64,000 nucleotides of DNA, taken from Catenaria anguillulae PL171 (taxonomy: Eukaryota; Blastocladiomycota; Blastocladiomycetes; Blastocladiales; Catenariaceae). The DNA is taken from positions 434,001 to 498,000 of the forward strand of contig MCFL01000007.1 of the NCBI GenBank assembly GCA_002102555.1, read 5' to 3'. The notes below the pieces were generated by a model. The model saw nothing but the letters and a program-made list of their open reading frames with translations, ran no database searches and was not told where the DNA came from. Positions 12,850 to 24,440 of the stretch are shown here, one piece after another. The translations under genes were made by a program, and so were the position numbers. Each line of letters begins with the position of its first letter. Position 1 is the stretch's first letter.

Positions 12850-15392
12850 ATGCCTCACTCTGATCCAACCTTGGGAAGTCGACCCGTTGCGGCCGACAAC
12901 AATGCTTCCATCGCCCTTCATCCCGCGATCCGGGTCGTCGATGCGCAGCCTGCTGCCCACGAGCAGCGTGTGGGAACCGGGCCCTCATGCTCTGTTTCTG
13001 GCCGTCACAGCCAAGCCGGCGAAAGCCGCCACATCCACTTTGCATCGCCGATCGAAGACGCGCCCGTCGAATCATTTGAAACGGTCCCGCTCCCAGTCGA
13101 CCCAGACTATCCAGTCTTGCTGACGGTCCCCGGCCTGGAGCGCTACCAGCTGGTCAAGAAGATAGGAGAGTACGTCCTTAAATGTGCCACGACGGCTTGG
13201 CGATAACTCGTGATCTTCCACTGACGACGCTGCACTCCAGAGGTGCCTTTTCTCAAGTCTACCACGCCATCGACCTCATGTCCCGCGAGCACGTGGCTAT
13301 CAAAGTGATTGAAAAGTCGCACCTCAACTCGATCCAGCGAGCCTCGGTCCAAAAGGAGGCCTCGATCCACGCTCGCTTGCACCACCCCAACGTCATTGCC
13401 CTGCGCCAGCACTTTGAGACCGAGCGCAACTACGTCTTTGTCCTCGAGCTCGCAACGGGCGGCGAACTGTTTCATCGCATTGTCGAGCTCACCTACTTTT
13501 CCGAGGACCTGGCTCGTCATGTCATTGTTCAAGTTGCAAAAGGAATTCACTATTTGCACCATCAAGTCGGCGTCGTCCATCGGTACTCTCTCATAATCCA
13601 GCTGCACTGTATTGAGTTGCTGTGTTTTTGACCTGCATCGCATTCGCATGTACAGTGACATCAAACCGGAAAATCTACTCTTCACTCCGATCCCGTTTTC
13701 GAAACCGCGAAAGACAGTCCCAACTGGCCGTGCTCAGGGTGAAGAGAAGCTCGACGAAGGGCCTTTTGTACCGGGCGTGGGCGGCGGCGGCATTGGTCAG
13801 GTCAAAATTGCCGACTTTGGCCTCTCCAAAGTGGTGTGGACCGATGGAACCAAGACCCCGTGCGGCACGGCGGGTTATACCGCGCCGGAGACGATTCAAG
13901 GGCAGAGTTATACGCAGAGTGTGGATTTGTGGGCGCTTGGCTGTGTACTATACACATGCTTGTGTGGATTCCCACCGTTTCATGTGCGTTGAGCTCCTCC
14001 TCCTCTTGCGAAAAGCGTGTCTCACTGCCTGCGATTGAATGCAATCAGGATGAGGATCAGATCGTGCTTACCCAAAAAGTTGCTCGCGGCGAATGGACGT
14101 TTTTACAACCCTGGTGGAATAACATTTCACCGTCGGCCAAGCACCTCGTTTCACGCTTGCTCGAAATCCGTCCAGAGCGCCGTTACACCATTGACCAGTT
14201 TTTCTCTCACCCTTGGTGCGTTTACACTGTGCCATGGTTGCACGACAAGTGAGCTTCATTGACATGCTGAGGATACTCCCACAGGGTCCAAGGTACCCAA
14301 GCAAGTCCCGAGGAAACCCTGTCACTCGCAGAGCGTATTCACGTTGCCTCCCGCCCGAGCGCCATTCCTGCCACCATCATTGAGGACGTCGACGAAGAAG
14401 AGGATGACTCGCTCATGTACGGCTCACCCAACACGGAAATCACAACACACCAAACCACTTCCGGCGACCCGTCCCATCCGTCTGCTTTTGACTGGAACTC
14501 GTTCCACCTGCCCAATCTTGTCACGCCGGCAACGGAGCGCACGGCCAACATGGGCGGCCTGTTTGGGCCATCAACTGCGGCAGCATCCGCCATCACCGCG
14601 TCCGGGTCAGGCAGCGGCGGGCACAGCACATCCTCCACACTTCCCCTGTCTCGCCCTCCGGGTGGCGGCGACACGACTGCCATAGGAATTCCCAACTCGA
14701 CCCAGCTGCCCGGCGGCCAATCCAACCCGTGGAACACGCTCGCCAAGGCGCAGCCGACGGCCAAGACGCCGTCGCAGCGCCACTTCAAGCAGTTTTTTGA
14801 CGCATCGTATCGGACCATCAATGACATTGCCGATGCAGCAGCCGGAATCACGCCCGAGCAAGCCGCGGCGGCCGATCAGGCCGTGATTGCGTCGTCGGCG
14901 AATACCACGTCTGGCGGGTCCGGATCAAGTCGCGGGTGGGGGCTCGGAGTGTTGCCAAGGTTTATGGCGCCACTGTCGTCGGCGCGCCTGCGCGGAGCCG
15001 TGGGAAGGTGGACCAAACCGTCATCGTCGGGATCGTCGAGCTCCTCGTCGTCCTCCTCCTCTTTAGCAGCTCCAATGAGCGGGCCGAGTGGGAACGCGGG
15101 TAGCCGGCAACCCGTGCCGTCGTCATCGGCAGTAAATGCGGCGGGTCGGTCATCGCGCGGTCCTGATCCTGGGGAGATTGATTACGCAGCGGCTTTGAGC
15201 ATGGACCCGCCAAGCGCTACGGCCGCGGTATCGTCCAAGTCTTCCTCGTCGCGAGGAAACCCGAGCGTGTCTGACGACGGAGGCTCTGGATTTTCGTTGG
15301 ATTTGCGCGATTCATCCTTGCTGAGTCGCCGCCGTAAAGTCGGTCCGTCCGGTTCACCCGATGTGGCAAGTGTCACTGGTCGGAGGAGTTGA
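12850..15392 (+). CDS. Srk1/Rck2-type MAPK-activated protein kinase
   Basis: Five exons: 12850-13169, 13241-13582, 13656-13983, 14049-14215 and 14285-15392, giving 754 residues. The kinase domain (about residues 98-395) begins YQLVKKIGEGAFSQVYHA. It has the VAIKVI lysine, HRDIKPENLLF built across an intron, DFGLSK, a GTAGYTAPE activation segment and an FFSHPW end. The insert DEGPFVPGVGGGGIGQVKIADFG before DFG, with TPCGTAGYTAPE, is characteristic of fungal Srk1/Rck1/Rck2 kinases, CAMK-group enzymes downstream of the Hog1/Sty1 stress MAPK. The C-terminal 350 residues are Ser/Gly/Thr-rich and disordered-looking, with a poly-Ser run. A regulatory MAPK docking site may lie there, but I could not pick one out. 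Splice sites are all GT-AG and restore the kinase frame exactly. Confidence 0.92.
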
Positions 15393-15605
15393 ATCATCGC
15401 CGACGTCATTGTCAAGAGTGAAGCCAGAGAGCGAGCGAGGGCTAAATGTGGGGCATGTGCTGCTGGTTGATTTGCCTCCCATCCATCCTATCTATCTGTA
15501 GCCATCCGAGCAATTGTCGATTCAGCAAGTCGATTCAAAATGTCTCTTGTATGTGATTCAGTGATGAGCTTGTGCAATCAAAATATCAAATCAGCGTGCG
15601 ATGAT

Positions 15606-18072
15606 TTACTCGTCCACAAACCACATTGGCTCACCATTCGCCCCACAGCGGCGAATCTGCATCCCACCTCCAGCCCCATCAGCAACTTCAACCAACAACG
15701 GCCGCGCGGGCGAGTACGGCAACGACAAGTACATGTGCGGCGGCAGAAGCATGAGCTTGTCATCAGGATACCCATCCATGGCGTCATTGACAGTGGCTAA
15801 AAAACGCTGCGGGCCAATTGCAACCACCATGGGCGTGCCGTCTGTGCCGGCCGCCAATTGCGTCACAATCGACTCAATGTACTCTGGTGTAGCGCGGCCA
15901 ATGGTTGCGTGCGGATGTGCCGCCGTCGCAGTCGCCTCGCACTTGACCCTGTACCGGATCGAGACTTGTGAAGGATACGCCCCGGCAACGGCTTCCATCA
16001 CGTCACGGCCCATGATGGACTCCAAATCCTCCTCCACAAGCACAACCGACACACGCGGCGCGTTTCCGATCCACGGCGTCAAGCTCGCGAGGTGCACTTC
16101 GACTTGGCCCATGCTACTCGCAACCGAAACCAACCCTGCGGCCGGATCCGTCAAGTCATTGACCGTGACCCGAGCACCGGTAGCCAAGGCGCCACTGGCT
16201 TGCGCCACCACCACGGGAAATTCCCGATTGAGAAACGCCCAATTAACATACTGCCACGCGGGCGACGCGCCCGACCCGGCACACAAGAAGATGACGTGAT
16301 CCCAACATCCGCTCTTGAGTGGCAACGGGCGGTCCGGATTCACCAGCGGCGTGCCCATGGGCCCACGAATCTGTACCTGCGGCGCGTGCGCGATATCGAG
16401 GTGGTCGAGCAGATGGGACATGATGCCGTTGGGCAACAGTTTGACTGCGATCGAAAAGCAAGACATGTTGCCGTCGAGCGGCGTAAAGTAGCGCGAGATC
16501 CATCCGGATTTGGGCACAGAGAGCTTGTGACCCGTTTGCGATTCGAGTTTGCGGAGTTGGAGTTTGGGAACGCGCATGCGGATTTCAATCACGTGGCCGG
16601 GGAGCAGAAAGGCCGGCGCAGAGGATGCGCTAGGGTAGAGCTCGGCAAAACGGACAAGTATGGTGGATCTAGCCGCCTGAGGTGTTGACGATAGGGATGA
16701 CTTGTGCACGAGGGCGTAGCGCCGATACTCGAGTGGATCAAAGATTCCTGCGGGCGCTTGCAGGCGGCCAATAACCATGGATTGCATCTTGGACTGGGCC
16801 ATGGGCGAGTGGACATTGGTCCTGCGCGTGGTCACAACTTGGTTCCATTCGGCTCGGGTCAACTTGACGGACGGCGACGGATTTGTTGGGAACATGTCGA
16901 ATTCGACCGAGGTGCCCATGGCCGCAAACAGCACTTGCTGCCCGCCCGGGTGCGTCGTGATCCATTCGGCAATGTCCACGATTTGGCCACCGGCACTGAC
17001 GACCCACATCTTGCCGTCAGTGACCACTGCGTCGTTGATTTCCGACCACGAGTAGCACGGTTGCCCAGGACTGTTGCTGTTGGTGGATGCAGAAATGCGG
17101 GACGATCGAATCGTGATTCCCGCTTGGCTGGGCGCGTTGTTGACAACGTTAGAAGAAACATTGGTGGGAGGGGTGGCGTGATGCGGCGAAGGCAGCGGAA
17201 GAGGGTCATGATGCTGGTATTGCCGGCGGTCAGGCACAAGCGTCGTGGCCGCGCTGCTGCTCGGAACATCAAACACAGAGTCATACTTGGCGGAGGGCAG
17301 CTGGTGGCGGCCATCCGCCGGTGCGAGCCATTCTTGTTGCTGCTTGCGGCGGCGGCGCTCGAGGAGCAACGCCGTCGTGGTCCAGCCAACTAAGGTGACA
17401 AAGAACAGCAACCAGAGCGGATGAAATGATTTTTCTCCGATGGGAGCGACGAGATGGTTGCCTTGTGGGAGGTTGCAATAGGCGAAGACAATGCCCACAA
17501 GCCCGAGCAAACCGTGGATCATACGACCTTGGCGCTTGGAATCCATGCTTGGCCGCGCATCGGGCGACACTCGAAAGTACAGCTGACGTATTCCTGTGAC
17601 AAGTGAGCTGAGACATGACGATGTTGCGATCAGTTCATCATCAATCGAGCCTTCGCCATTTTCTGACTGCGGACGATGTCGGGCACGTATTGCATTACCA
17701 AACAACAACAAAGAAGACGGGCCATCCGCTGATTTGCTGCATGGCAGATGCCTTGGTGCTGTTAAACAGAATGAGGCCGGCGGACACCAGCACCAAGCAC
17801 GTGCCGACGAGCTGGACAGCAGCATGAATCCACACGGCATTGCGCGTCAGGCCAAAATAGCGCATGTAGATGGCGCCGGCTGGAAGGACGATTGACCAGC
17901 AAATGGTCATGAGCAGTGCGCTGTTGAGACAGGCATGTGTGCATTGATCGCGATCGGTAGGTGAGAACTCGAGTCTGGCGCGGGACGTGGGTGGATGAGG
18001 TGTAGCGTACTGAGCAGGGACATTGGGCAGTCCCCAATGCTTGCCCAGGGCAAGGTAAGACGACTGGTCCAT
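15606..18072 (-). CDS. Cytochrome b561 / cytochrome b5 / FAD-NAD(P) reductase fusion
   Basis: Two exons on the minus strand, 18072-17699 and 17607-15606; the 91-bp intron is the best phase-consistent choice, giving 791 residues. The N-terminus has four predicted membrane helices with b561/DOMON-like features: WSIVLPAGAIYMRYF, a histidine in WIHAAVQ and another in RMIHGLLG. A polar linker follows, then a cytochrome b5-like heme domain with the HPGG ligand motif. The last part is a ferredoxin-reductase-type module: RYFTPLDGN for FAD, GPMGTP, and an FLCAGSGASPAW dinucleotide-binding loop. A protein of this form could carry electrons from NAD(P)H through FAD and heme b5 to a membrane b561 core and so across a membrane. 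The domain order is seen in the sequence; the physiological acceptor (ferric iron, ascorbate, other) is unknown. Confidence 0.78.
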
Positions 18073-18571
18073 AGTGCTTGTTCGAGATAACTTTTGCTTT
18101 GCTGGTCTGTTTGCTGGAATACATTAATACGTGACTTGACCTGACGCCTTCACACATTCACTTGACGAGTAGCTGAAACACATCAGGGTGGTCGACTGGT
18201 TATAATGAGCTGAATACATAGACTTGAAGACATCTCCGTATCGGTGTGCAGCATTGAGCATGATTCGGGCGCCTGGTCTGGCGCCACATGCATCAAGGAC
18301 GCATGAATCATGACTGCAACCTAGAAATCGCAAAGCTGCTTGCTGCTGTGACTGTGGCCCGAGCGCCCGAGCCTCGACTTCCTTCATCGGCGTCGTTTGT
18401 GGTTTTGGTGTGCGGTCGGCGGTGTGCCTGTTCCTTCCACAACCCCCAATATGTATGCCCGCAAAACCGTCACAGGCATGAATGCACGTGCTCAATCAGG
18501 AATGTCCAGCAGCCTGGGCTAGGTGGTCCGGGGGTTGGGGTTGAAATGGCTCAGATACCCGCTCCGCATTG
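18073..18571. other. Divergent intergenic region, nothing recognised
   Basis: About 500 bases between the start of the minus-strand b561/b5/reductase gene and the start of the plus-strand kelch-like gene. It should hold both promoters. I see no clear TATA box, repeat or RNA gene. Confidence 0.5.
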
Positions 18572-18622
18572 ATGCCGCCGAAGCAGAGCAATCCTGTGAA
18601 GACACGACTGCATTATTCTCCC

Positions 18623-20536
18623 ATGGCCAACAGAAACTATGCGATCATCCGTTCGACTATGTTGTTGTTCTTGGTCTCTGCCGTGCTTCTTAGCACATAT
18701 GTGATGGCTCAGTCCTTCCAAGGCTCCTCGGTCGTGTACATGCCCGAAGGGTCACGGGCGCTCATATTTGGGGGGTTTTCTGGCTCAGCAACGCTCGATT
18801 CCATTGCCAGTATCTCCTTTGCCAACTCATTCGATGCCAACAGCCCCTCAATCACTCGTATCTCACCTGGCTTGCCCAATGCAGCCTATTCCCTGGCGCC
18901 CGTGGTTCGCCAATCGTCGGGAAACAACGATTTTTGGGAGATTGCTTTGTTTGGTGGAGCAGCCGTCAATACCACCAATCCGTCTGGCTCGCCAGTGCCG
19001 TTGAACATTGCCATCAACTTGTCGGCGTCGGCCTCATCAAACCGCGTGCTCGGAGTTCGCTTAATGTCCGTTCCCACCTCTGTGACTGGAGGCGACGTTG
19101 TCAATTCTTGCACGTCGCTGTCGGCCACTGCGCGGGCTATCGTCGGTGCAGTCGAGCCAAATGCTGGATTTGCGTTTGGTGGGTACTCGCGCCGTGAAAA
19201 TGCAACTTTGGATTCGCTCTTCATGTTGGGATCGGTGGGGCCATTTGCTTTTGGGCCTGCCGTAGAAGTTGGTTAGTGATACGACAACTGATTTCTCATG
19301 ACACTTCACTAGGACAACACTCTCAAGCAAGTCACATCGCCGTCAAATGCCAGCCGTCCGTCCGCACGCTCATCGGGCTCGCTCATTCGCTTGAACGCCA
19401 CCCACCTGATTCTCACCGGCGGAATCGCCTCGGCGGGTACTGGTCTCCGGGATGTTTGGTTGTACGACTTGCGATCAAATGTCTGGTCGCAATACTCTTC
19501 CTCGCTTTCATCCGCACGCGCAAAGCACCAGGCCGTGGTCTACCGAGGTGGCAATGGCCGTGACTATGTGATTCTTGTTGGAGGCGACCGTTCCACGACC
19601 GTGATCGAATTTGCGCAAGTTGCTGTCAACCAGGCTTGGTTTACCGCAAGTGTTCAAGGGATGGAGGTCATGTCCACCATGGTCAATCATGCCGTGGTGG
19701 TGATTGACGAGCAACTCGTCGTCTTTGGGGCCTCAATGGTTGGTTACTTGGTTTGGTTGTCTCCTATCTCCTACCACTGACATTCGCTCCCGAACCCAGA
19801 ATCAAAACGACCCCTCCAACTTCCTTCCCGTATCTGTCATCAAGGTCAAGGCCGAGTCCGATAACACGCTCAGTTTCTCATGGTACAGTGCGCCGACTTG
19901 TTCTACAGACTTTGCCCCGACTCGCGTTGTGCCTCACTTTCCATGACGTATACTTCAGGATGCCTTCGTTCCAACCTCTTCGCTCGAATCCGCCCGATCC
20001 AACGCCCGTCGTCCCTGAGCCATTCACAAATGCTGACGCCGATGGGAGCACCTCCTCGTCCATTATCGGCGCCGGAATCGGCCTTGCAAGTGTCGCTCTG
20101 ATTGTCCGTCATTCCCTTTCAGCTTGCACTTGAGTGCTTCGAATCGAAAATTTGGCTTACAAGATCCAATTCACTGACTCGCCAGGTTTCCGGCGTCAAG
20201 GTCCACGACCGCCGGCGGTTCCCACGCGCGCGCCCGTCACATTCGCCGTGTCCCGACCCGCCCACGGGCGGCTTCTGCCAATTGCCCATGAGCGACATCG
20301 CCCCATCCGAATCTGCGTCGCAAGTCGGCCTGGGTGGCGGCCAGTATGTTGCCCAACAAGGCAGTGGGTTTCGACAAGCACACCCGCACAGTGCCGCACC
20401 ATCGATGCCGCCGCCAACCGCTGGCGCCTTGGTTGCAGGAAATGCGGGATCCGATATGCCGCACGAGACCTTGTATCTCATGGACAAGGTGCCGCCAGGT
20501 GTGGCCATTGCGCCGGCCGGGAACCACAGATGCTGA
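18623..20536 (+). CDS. Kelch-like beta-propeller type I membrane protein
   Basis: Five exons: 18623-19267, 19313-19738, 19800-19882, 19959-20103 and 20186-20536, about 549 residues. The first donor is uncertain (19262 or 19268) and that intron is short. The ATG at 18623 gives a signal peptide ending near VLLSTYVMAQS; an in-frame ATG at 18572 would only add residues before it. The luminal part has recurring kelch-type Gly-Gly blades: LIFGGFSG, ALFGG, FAFGGYSRREN, LTGGIASAGTGLRDVWLYDL, ILVGGDRS and VVFGASM. A single membrane helix (IIGAGIGLASVALI) follows near residue 430 and spans the last intron, then a polar Pro/Gly-rich tail. Such proteins are usually cell-surface adhesion or carbohydrate-interacting proteins in early fungi. 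I cannot name the ligand. Confidence 0.75.
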
Positions 20537-21121
20537 CGCTGCGAGACATGTTGTGAGCCGACGTGGCTACTTCCAGCTTTCTCGCATCTGATCGTCTTCT
20601 CGTCTACGATTGACCTTTGCCTCCACCGTCATAATATTTTTCCTCATCGAAATGAACTTGATATTGCAATCATAAGCCAGAGCGACGGCCAGTGATATAT
20701 GAAGAGAGCAACGGGGTGATGGAGACAAGAAACGGTCTATGAACCAACGCAGGCGCACCAAACATGCGAAACCGAAAAAAAGAGAGAAAGACAGTGACAC
20801 AAGGAAATGTGGCCAAGCAGAAAACCAATATGCAGTGAGCAATGAGGGAAAGATCAGGCGAGTGACGAAAAGGAAAGGCAGCGAAATGATGTAGAGGGCA
20901 AAGGGGGAAATGATACGGATGCAAGTGGATGATGAAAGAAAAGAGATAGAATCAAGGGCAAAGAACGATAAAGAAAAAAAAAAAGCGTGAGAGTGTGAGG
21001 GGTGTCAGGGTGGTCAAAGTGAGTGGGTGGGTGAAATGTGCTGTGGGCAACACAAGCAACGCAAAGGGAGTACAAAACACGAAGTCAAGAGAGAGGGAAA
21101 ACAAAAGACTGAGGCAAGACA
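20537..21121. other. Intergenic, convergent 3' ends
   Basis: Between the 3' ends of the kelch-like gene (+) and the C2H2 gene (-). The + strand is markedly purine-rich, with runs of A, AGG and GAAA from about 20,750 to 21,110. No gene or stable repeat is recognised. Confidence 0.55.
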
Positions 21122-23172
21122 CTATACCGTCACAGCCGCGGTTGGCTGCGCAGACTCGACACTACCCTCCGCCTCACCGTCCGACTCGTCAACCTGGTCC
21201 ACCTCATCAGCGGCCGCCTGCGCCGCCGCCGCTATGGCGGCCCGCGACCCCCTCCTCTTGCCATGCAAGGCCTTGCACTTGTTCCCTGGCGCAGACGTAT
21301 GCCTGGCCAAGGCATCTCGCCTGCCAAACGACCGGCCGCACTCGTCACAATGCCACTTCTTCTCGCCCGTATGAATACGCATGTGCCGCTTCAAGTCGTG
21401 CCCGCGCGCAAACCGGCTCGAGCACGATCCAAAAGTGCACTTGTAAGGCTTTTCGGCCTCGAGGCGCGTCGGGTCGTATGCGAGACTGTCGACGGGAAGC
21501 GTCAGGGTGGACGCATCGTGGGCAGCGGCGGCGGCTGCAGCGGCGGCCGCGGCTGCTGCTGCTGCTGCTGCAAGGAGGCTTGATTGCGGGCCGAGCTGGT
21601 GCGCCGTTGTTGGGTCCGTGTAAAACGAAACGGACCGCTTGCGCTTTTGCGACCGCTTGATGGAGGAAAAGTGCAACGGGACAGGGGACGGAGCCGGGGA
21701 GCCGGTCGGGGTGGATGCGCCAGAGTTTGGAGCCGACGAGTGGGCAGACCCGGGTATGGCGGGGGCAGGTGCGATGGGTGTGTACATGGACGGTCCCGGA
21801 TGCGAAATGCCGACGGTCGATGTGGCAGGTGACGAGCACATCGAGTCGTTGGCCGCCGTGATCGAGCTAAGGTACGCCTGCGCGGACGGGATAGATGATG
21901 CGTTGTGCGTTGCGGCAGCAGCGTACATGTCGAAAGTGGGCGTTGACGACATTGACGACGAAGTCGAGTAGGAGGAGGCAGGGATCGATGCATTGTGGAA
22001 TGCGAATTCACGCATCGCCACGGTGGCAGATTGGGCCGCGGCAAATGCCGATGGAACGGGCGTGGACTCTGCCGATGTGGCCGGCGTGCTCATGAACGAT
22101 GAGAGATCCCAGGTTGTTGGTGCCGAATCCATGAACGACGACAAGGAAGAAACACCAAGCGAAAATGTCGACGGCGCGGGCGCCAATGTAGCCGAATCCG
22201 ACTGGGACCGCTGCCGCTTACGTTGCCCATTTTCCGACGGGTGGCCAAGAGATGCATCATCGGTAGCCGAAGTGTCATTTGACGCGTCAGCCACGACTGA
22301 TGGGGCATGGCCGGCGTGGGCGAGGGCGAACCCGGTGCAGATGCATTCGACACCAGCGACGGTGGTGAAGAAGCAAGCGCGGGCGGCGCGGCGGCCATGG
22401 CGGTGGATGCAGAAGAGAAACCAAACACACGCGGCGAAAGGAGGAGTTCGGCCGAGTTGGTTGCACCAGCCGCGGGATGCGATGGGTCAATGCTCGTGAG
22501 CGACTGAGTGCGGCGGTGATGGAAGAGCACCATGGGCGAGACGACCAGAGGCTCCTCCGAATCGGATGGAGAGTCTGCCGCGTTGGGCCCAGCGGATGCT
22601 TCGTTGGGCGTTGTCGAACTGAGGTGGTGGGTTGGCGACAATGGTCGGTTGCTCGCCTGACTGCGCTGGGAGGCGTGTTGCGCGACAAACGGCGACGGCT
22701 TGGGTGACGGGAATGCAGCCGAGGCAGCAGCGTTGGATGCAGCCAAGAGTTCGGCCGTGGTCGAGAACGAGTCAAACAGGACAGATGTCGGCATGGAACC
22801 GGGCGACGACGACCCAAGAGACGACCAAGAGAGAGCCGGTGACACTGTTTGCGTACCAGCCGACAAGTCCAATGGTACCGGATCGGGTGAGAAGGGATGC
22901 GACCCAACGACTGGTGTCGGAGGCGTGACGACGGACTTTGACACGTGCGGGCCACCGGAACCAAGCTCATTGCCGGAAGAAGGAGGGTACTCGCGGAGCA
23001 TCGTGAAGTGGCCGTTGACGTGGACAGGGTCAGACATGAGCTGCGACGCCATGTCTGTTGATCCGCTACCGAGCATGGAAGTGATCCATGAGGTTGTTGG
23101 AAGCGTGCCAAAATCCATGTTGAAGGCCATGGACGTGGGTGAGGTTGGGACAGAGGGCAATGAGAGCGACAT
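21122..23172 (-). CDS. C2H2 zinc-finger transcription factor (one frame break)
   Basis: The ATG at 23172 opens a Ser/Pro/Ala-rich protein of about 683 residues. The reading frame changes once at a C4 run (GGGG at 22302-22305 on the + strand). One extra base there would give a smooth PAMPPSVVADASND join; the alternative, a 35-bp intron, is less likely. Near the C-terminus are two C2H2 fingers: YKCTFGSCSSRFARGHDLKRHMRIH, a TGEKK linker, then HCDECGRSFGRRDALARH. The RGHDLKRH...DALARH pattern is shared by several fungal stress or developmental regulators, but I cannot assign an orthologue. A polyalanine run of about 18 residues precedes the fingers, and the tail is acidic. Most of the protein looks disordered and may carry activation regions. 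Confidence 0.82.
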
Positions 23173-23562
23173 GGGGCCGAACGTAAGATCACCAAGGTTG
23201 AGGCCAAGCGAAGACGGGGCTGGACCTGAGGGGGGATCTGTGGATCATATGAAGGATGGGTGAGCAACTCGTGCGGTGTGTGCGAGTGGGCACCGGGGCG
23301 GGAAGGGAGGGCTTGAGGTGAGATGTGCAGACATGGTCGACGCGTCGTTTTGGGCAACAAGGGGCAAACGAAAAGCAAGCGGGCGAGGCAAGCGGCATGA
23401 ATTGGCTTCCAAGGACCCGTCCCTGTGCACGTGTGGAGGACCCAAGAATGGCACGCGGCGAGTGGTGCCGACACGACGGACATGCGGGAATGAACTTGAG
23501 ATCAATTGGGTGGCTTAGCATCACCCGGGCCAACCCAATCTGACAATCCACAAGTTGGCCAA
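23173..23562. other. Region upstream of the C2H2 gene
   Basis: Presumed promoter and leader of the minus-strand C2H2 gene. A short GC alternation (GCGCGCGCGC) lies near 23,571. No gene is supported. Confidence 0.5.
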
Positions 23563-24440
23563 TCACGAGCGCGCGCGCGCCCTGGAATAATCATACAAAA
23601 TCACTCGACTTGAGCTTGAATGCATGCATGCAATGGGTGTTGTGCTTGGTGCAGACAGGCTGACGGGGGCGATGCGCGCACATGGGCCACTTGAACGCGA
23701 AAACAAACAATCGTTCGCCGAGGGCGGTAATACGGTGAAGATGTTGCCTGCGACTTGTTGTGCAAACGTGAATTGGGACAGGAAATTGCGCCCATACACA
23801 TGGCTGACGATTTGCTGGGCCACTTGCATCACGGAACTTGGAAGGCCCGCTTGTCCGCCCATGGGACGAAAACCACCACGACGAAAGAAAGGGGTAGGGA
23901 CGAGAAAAGAGGAATGAGGACGTACTGCTCGATGTCATGGTCGAGGTGGTGGTCGCAGACATGTGTAAAATGCGCGTAGACGGCATGCAAAAGTCGGTCA
24001 CTTCAGGCTTTTCAGGATCGCTTGGCAAGTAGGTTGGCTGTGGGCGGCAAGTCTGCTCTGGTTGCACTTGGTGATGATGGTGTTGCGGGACAAACGGCGG
24101 CCACACAAACGTTGGTTGGGAGACGGGCGCGGCAGAATTGGGAGGTGTCAGGATCGCCGTCGTGATTGCTGGCGGCGGCGGCGACGACGATGACAAGGAT
24201 TCCGTCGAGAGCGGACTGGGGACAATGGGTCGCGCGTTGTTGTTGTTGCTGGGCTTGGCGGTCGGTGCGGTGAAGGCCAAGGATAAGGAGGAGGAAGTAG
24301 CAAAGGGGGGATGGGCAAGGAGGATGACGACGTGGGGAATGCCGAGGCAGCCGTTGCTTGCATGGTACTGGAAGGGTTGGGATGAGAAAGGGAGAAAGGC
24401 AAATCAAGAAAGGAAAGTGAATAACAGGTGTGCGTGATGA
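23563..24440 (-). CDS. Possible Pro/Ser-rich protein gene, structure unresolved
   Basis: Three protein-like segments lie in order on the minus strand. A Pro/Ser/Asn-rich stretch occupies about 24,290-24,020. A segment reading DRLLHAVYAHFTHVCDHHLD lies near 23,995-23,920. A segment with VMQVAQQIVSHVYGRNFLS lies near 23,840-23,700. A GTACGT donor (about 23,922) joined to an AAG acceptor near 23,845 would connect the last two in phase. The link between the first two is unclear, and no convincing ATG is visible. No family is recognised. It may be a real gene with short introns or chance coding-like sequence. Confidence 0.3.

Noticed and set aside
14339-14851. 170-residue minus-strand ORF opposite the kinase tail
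   Set aside because: Antisense shadow of Ser/Gly-rich coding sequence.
22285-22335. 35-bp intron (GTTCGC...CATCAG) as the cause of the C2H2 frame change
   Set aside because: Phase would fit, but it is far shorter than other introns here and lacks a GTRNGT donor. A one-base error at the C4 run gives a smoother protein.
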